A stretch of 14,157 nucleotides of DNA from JBBRZF01 sp038236965. GTDB lineage: Bacteria; Acidobacteriota; Terriglobia; Terriglobales; Acidobacteriaceae. The stretch is taken from the NCBI GenBank assembly GCA_038236965.1, contig JBBRZF010000080.1, forward strand, positions 1 to 14,157, written 5' to 3'. Positions 11,831-14,157 of the stretch are shown piece by piece. The first letter of the stretch is position 1, and each line of letters opens with the position of its first letter. Position numbers and translations under genes: made by a program. A model generated the notes under the pieces. It was not told the origin of the DNA. It did no database searches and worked only from the letters and a program-made list of their open reading frames with translations.

Positions 11831-14157
11831 TGCACGGTGACGGACGTTCTGAAACTCGTGCTGTTCGTTCCCGAAGTCGCCGTTACCTGCACCCATGCAG
11901 CCGTTCCAGAACTCGGACTCGCAGCCACAACCGTGTTCGACGTAGTGCTGCCGCCTCCGCCTCCGCCGCACGCCACCATCATCAAAGCCGCCGCGCTTAG
12001 CGTCACTATCCACGCGATACGCTTTTTGCGTCCTCCGCCCAGCAGGACGATCCCCGGCAACACCAACGCGATGCCAGACCACGGCAGTCTTTCGCGACGG
12101 TTGGCCGCGGCGGTGTTGCCAAACTTCACTGTCACATGAATGCTTCCGCTATTTCCATTCAATGCCAACGCACCCGGCGTTACTGTGCATGTGGCGTTCA
12201 CCACCCACGTCGCACACGTGAAGGCGACCGTGTTCGCAAATCCGCCCTGGTTCACCACGTTGAGGTTGTAGCCCGCTGATTGTCCCGCCTTCATCGCTAA
12301 ACTTCCCGCGACTGGCGCGACCAGCCTTACAAATACCGAACTCTGCGGCGTGAAGTCTGCTCTCCAAACGCCGCGTCCGTAAGTCCCCGCGGTCAACAAT
12401 TTCTTCCCGTTCACTTTCGATACCGCGATGCGCAGCACCGCCACGTTGGGCAAGTATCCAGCGTCCCCCGAAGCGCCGTCCGGCCCTATTTCGCTCCAGT
12501 GTGTGCCGTCATACACGAACACTCCAACATCGCTGGCAACGTAGAGTCTCGATGCATCATCCGGGTCGATGGCAAGATTGTTCGCCGGAGAATCCGGCAG
12601 GTCTGCGCTGATGTTCGTCCAGTTCGCGCCTGCGTCCATAGTCTTGATGACATGCGCGGAACCAAATCCTTGGACCGTCGCATACGCCGTGCGTCCCGTT
12701 GGGTCTGCAAGATCGACCGCAAGCGAAGAAATTTTGAATCGCCAGCCAACGTAGGCCGCGCCCGGATTCAACGTGATCGACGGCGTGCGCTGGCTCCACG
12801 AGGTCACTCCACTGTCCGCAGCCGTGGTCACGAAAATCTGTCCAGCGTCGTTGCCCGCATAGATGACCTGCGAGCCATTACCAGTCACCGCTCCACCAGC
12901 AGCCAGCGCGGAGATCATCGGATGCGATCCGCTCACGCACTTTGTCGCCGACGAAGTCCACAGGTTGTTGCTCAGGGCGCTCCCGCTGAACAAACCACTG
13001 GAACTTCCGCGATGCACGCGACACGTCCCCACCAGCAATCGCGTGGGCGCTTGAGGATCAAGCATGAACGGCGTGTAGAACGCGCCATCGTCGCCGCCCA
13101 CGTTCGCGCTTCCAACCAGGGTTGACCACCGTCCCGGGAAGCAATTGCTTCCCATCGTGCACGATTGGATGCTCACCTTGTTGTGGGCCGTGAGCCAAGT
13201 CGAAGGGGACTGCGGCAGAATGTCGTTGTAGCCGCCGTCTCCGTTATTCACCGCGCGCCAAGGCTGCCCCGCTCCCGCAACGTCACTGCCTGTGGCCGCC
13301 GATCCGTTGTCCTGCGTCCCTCCCAGCACCACCGCCTCGTCCGCCGGACTCGGCGTCACCCACACGAACTGCGTCATCGATCCCATATTCGTGTTCAGGT
13401 TGTCGAAGGGAAGTCGCGTACATGCGCTGGTGTTGATTCCCGCCGAATTCAGCGTGCGATACAAACCGCCATCGTTCGCGAAGTAGACGATGTTCGCGTG
13501 CGACATCGGCGAATCGAATTGATGCTCGTCCGGATGCACGTGCGACGACGACCCGATTGGTGTGCAGCCGTACACGTGTGTCACGTTCATGAAGCGAGAG
13601 GGTTCGCCCCCGCTGCATGTTGGATTCGCAGCGTTCATCGTGCACTTGAAGATATTCACGCCGCCGGCGTACAGGTCGGTCGAGTTCGCGTCCGCCGGAT
13701 TCGGCAGGGCCAGCAGCGTCATGTTGTAGAACGCCTGCTCGGTTCCACATCCGCCGTAGCTGTCGCCGCATGCATCCATCGACGCCGTGCTCAAGCGCAT
13801 CCAAGTCGCTCCGCTATCCAGCGATTTCCATACGCCCTGGTTCTTCATTCCCGCGTCCACGAACCAGAGATACAACTCGTTGCGCGTCGGATGCGATGCC
13901 AGTTCGCCGCGATACATCGGACAACTCGATCCCGACGACGGAACCCATAGCGGACAATTCGCCGATGTCAATCCCCTCGGCTGGTTCGCAAGCCGCGTGA
14001 ACGACGATGGGTCATCCGCCTGGCTCACATACACGCCGTGATAGCGCAACGCCGCATAATAGCGATGGTCCGCGGCGTTCCACTGCACGGAGGCCACCGA
14101 CGCCGCATCTGGCGTTCCCACTCCCGCGTCGCTGATCGAGGCCTTCGCCCACGTCGC
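11827..14157 (-). CDS. Large BNR/sortilin-like propeller protein with Ig-like and membrane tail, N-terminus outside window
   Basis: The frame is open to the window edge, giving at least 776 residues; the GTG at 14121 is internal, so the true start lies beyond the window. Numbering is from the first codon at the edge. Residues 1 to about 600 are BNR/VPS10-type propeller repeats: GVWKSLDSGATWMRL (about 108-122), VYFANDGGLYRTLNS (about 224-238), VIKTMDAGANWTNIS (about 503-517), and a final LLTAGTYGRGVWR. Several cysteines (SCPMYRG, CGDSYGGCG) suggest disulphides and export. Residues about 605-682 form an Ig-like or NEW3-like beta domain. Two hydrophobic segments follow (LPWSGIALVLPGIVLLGGG, then AWIVTLSAAALMMVAC), with Cys730, six glycines, and a final short Ig-like strand set. 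This looks like a surface protein common in Acidobacteriota. No enzymatic function can be assigned. Confidence 0.82.
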   Translation of the reverse strand, partial: ATWAKASISDAGVGTPDAASVASVQWNAADHRYYAALRYHGVYVSQADDPSSFTRLANQPRGLTSANCPLWVPSSGSSCPMYRGELASHPTRNELYLWFVDAGMKNQGVWKSLDSGATWMRLSTASMDACGDSYGGCGTEQAFYNMTLLALPNPADANSTDLYAGGVNIFKCTMNAANPTCSGGEPSRFMNVTHVYGCTPIGSSSHVHPDEHQFDSPMSHANIVYFANDGGLYRTLNSAGINTSACTRLPFDNLNTNMGSMTQFVWVTPSPADEAVVLGGTQDNGSAATGSDVAGAGQPWRAVNNGDGGYNDILPQSPSTWLTAHNKVSIQSCTMGSNCFPGRWSTLVGSANVGGDDGAFYTPFMLDPQAPTRLLVGTCRVHRGSSSGLFSGSALSNNLWTSSATKCVSGSHPMISALAAGGAVTGNGSQVIYAGNDAGQIFVTTAADSGVTSWSQRTPSITLNPGAAYVGWRFKISSLAVDLADPTGRTAYATVQGFGSAHVIKTMDAGANWTNISADLPDSPANNLAIDPDDASRLYVASDVGVFVYDGTHWSEIGPDGASGDAGYLPNVAVLRIAVSKVNGKKLLTAGTYGRGVWRADFTPQSSVFVRLVAPVAGSLAMKAGQSAGYNLNVVNQGGFANTVAFTCATWVVNATCTVTPGALALNGNSGSIHVTVKFGNTAAANRRERLPWSGIALVLPGIVLLGGGRKKRIAWIVTLSAAALMMVACGGGGGGSTTSNTVVAASPSSGTAAWVQVTATSGTNSTSFRTSVTVQ

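Noticed and set aside
12499..13950. Several long plus-strand frames (up to 261 codons) across from the BNR gene
   Set aside because: They are Arg/His-rich antisense shadows of the GC-rich propeller gene; the minus frame shows clear BNR repeats throughout.
1..14157. CRISPR arrays, tRNA/rRNA genes, insertion sequences, attachment sites, defence or biosynthetic clusters
   Set aside because: No regular direct repeats, cloverleaf-like structures, transposase or integrase motifs, or clustered synthase genes were seen on either strand.

Overview
The window is ordinary bacterial chromosomal DNA: densely coded, moderately GC-rich and without any sign of phage, transposon, CRISPR or RNA genes. The gene content suggests an Acidobacteriota (Terriglobia/Koribacter-like) genome. 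This is inferred from the family mix: a BNR-repeat surface protein with a GlyGly/Cys-polyGly tail, a zf-HC2 anti-sigma factor carrying a YCF48-like C-terminus, an XRE regulator with an S24-like half, an ARPP-1 secreted protein, a small outer-membrane barrel and several tiny charged proteins. No marker gene proves the assignment.

Layout, left to right. An aldo/keto reductase (+) converges on an XRE-type regulator (-), with a strong hairpin between them. Divergent from the regulator is a pair of tiny genes (+; 46 and 68 residues) behind a structured leader, ending in a hairpin that includes the stop codon. Next come a Tat-exported amidase (+) and a membrane-anchored cupin (+) with a good sigma70-type promoter. 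The cupin converges on a two-gene minus-strand operon: a sigma factor with unusual terminal extensions, followed 4 bases later by its likely anti-sigma factor, a one-piece transmembrane protein with a YCF48/BNR-like outer domain. Divergent from the sigma gene is a secreted ARPP-1-domain protein (+). After a 342-base gap with an AT-rich island there is a small outer-membrane beta-barrel protein (TTG start) whose leader has mutually exclusive hairpins around the ribosome binding site; it ends in a textbook terminator. An 82-residue coiled-coil protein, probably leaderless, follows. Then comes a hemolysin III/PAQR-type membrane protein in an apparent operon with a secreted SGNH-family protein that lacks two catalytic-block residues, then a 48-residue one-helix membrane protein. 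The window ends inside a large BNR-repeat exported protein on the minus strand, truncated by the window edge.

Most products act at or beyond the inner membrane (amidase, cupin, anti-sigma, ARPP-1 protein, barrel, HlyIII, SGNH protein, BNR protein). The one clear regulatory circuit is sigma/anti-sigma, with the divergent ARPP-1 gene as a possible target. I found no convincing multi-gene undescribed defence or biosynthetic system. The most notable points are the degenerate SGNH protein, the switch-like leader of the barrel gene, the sigma/sensor-anti-sigma/ARPP-1 cluster, and the tiny genes.
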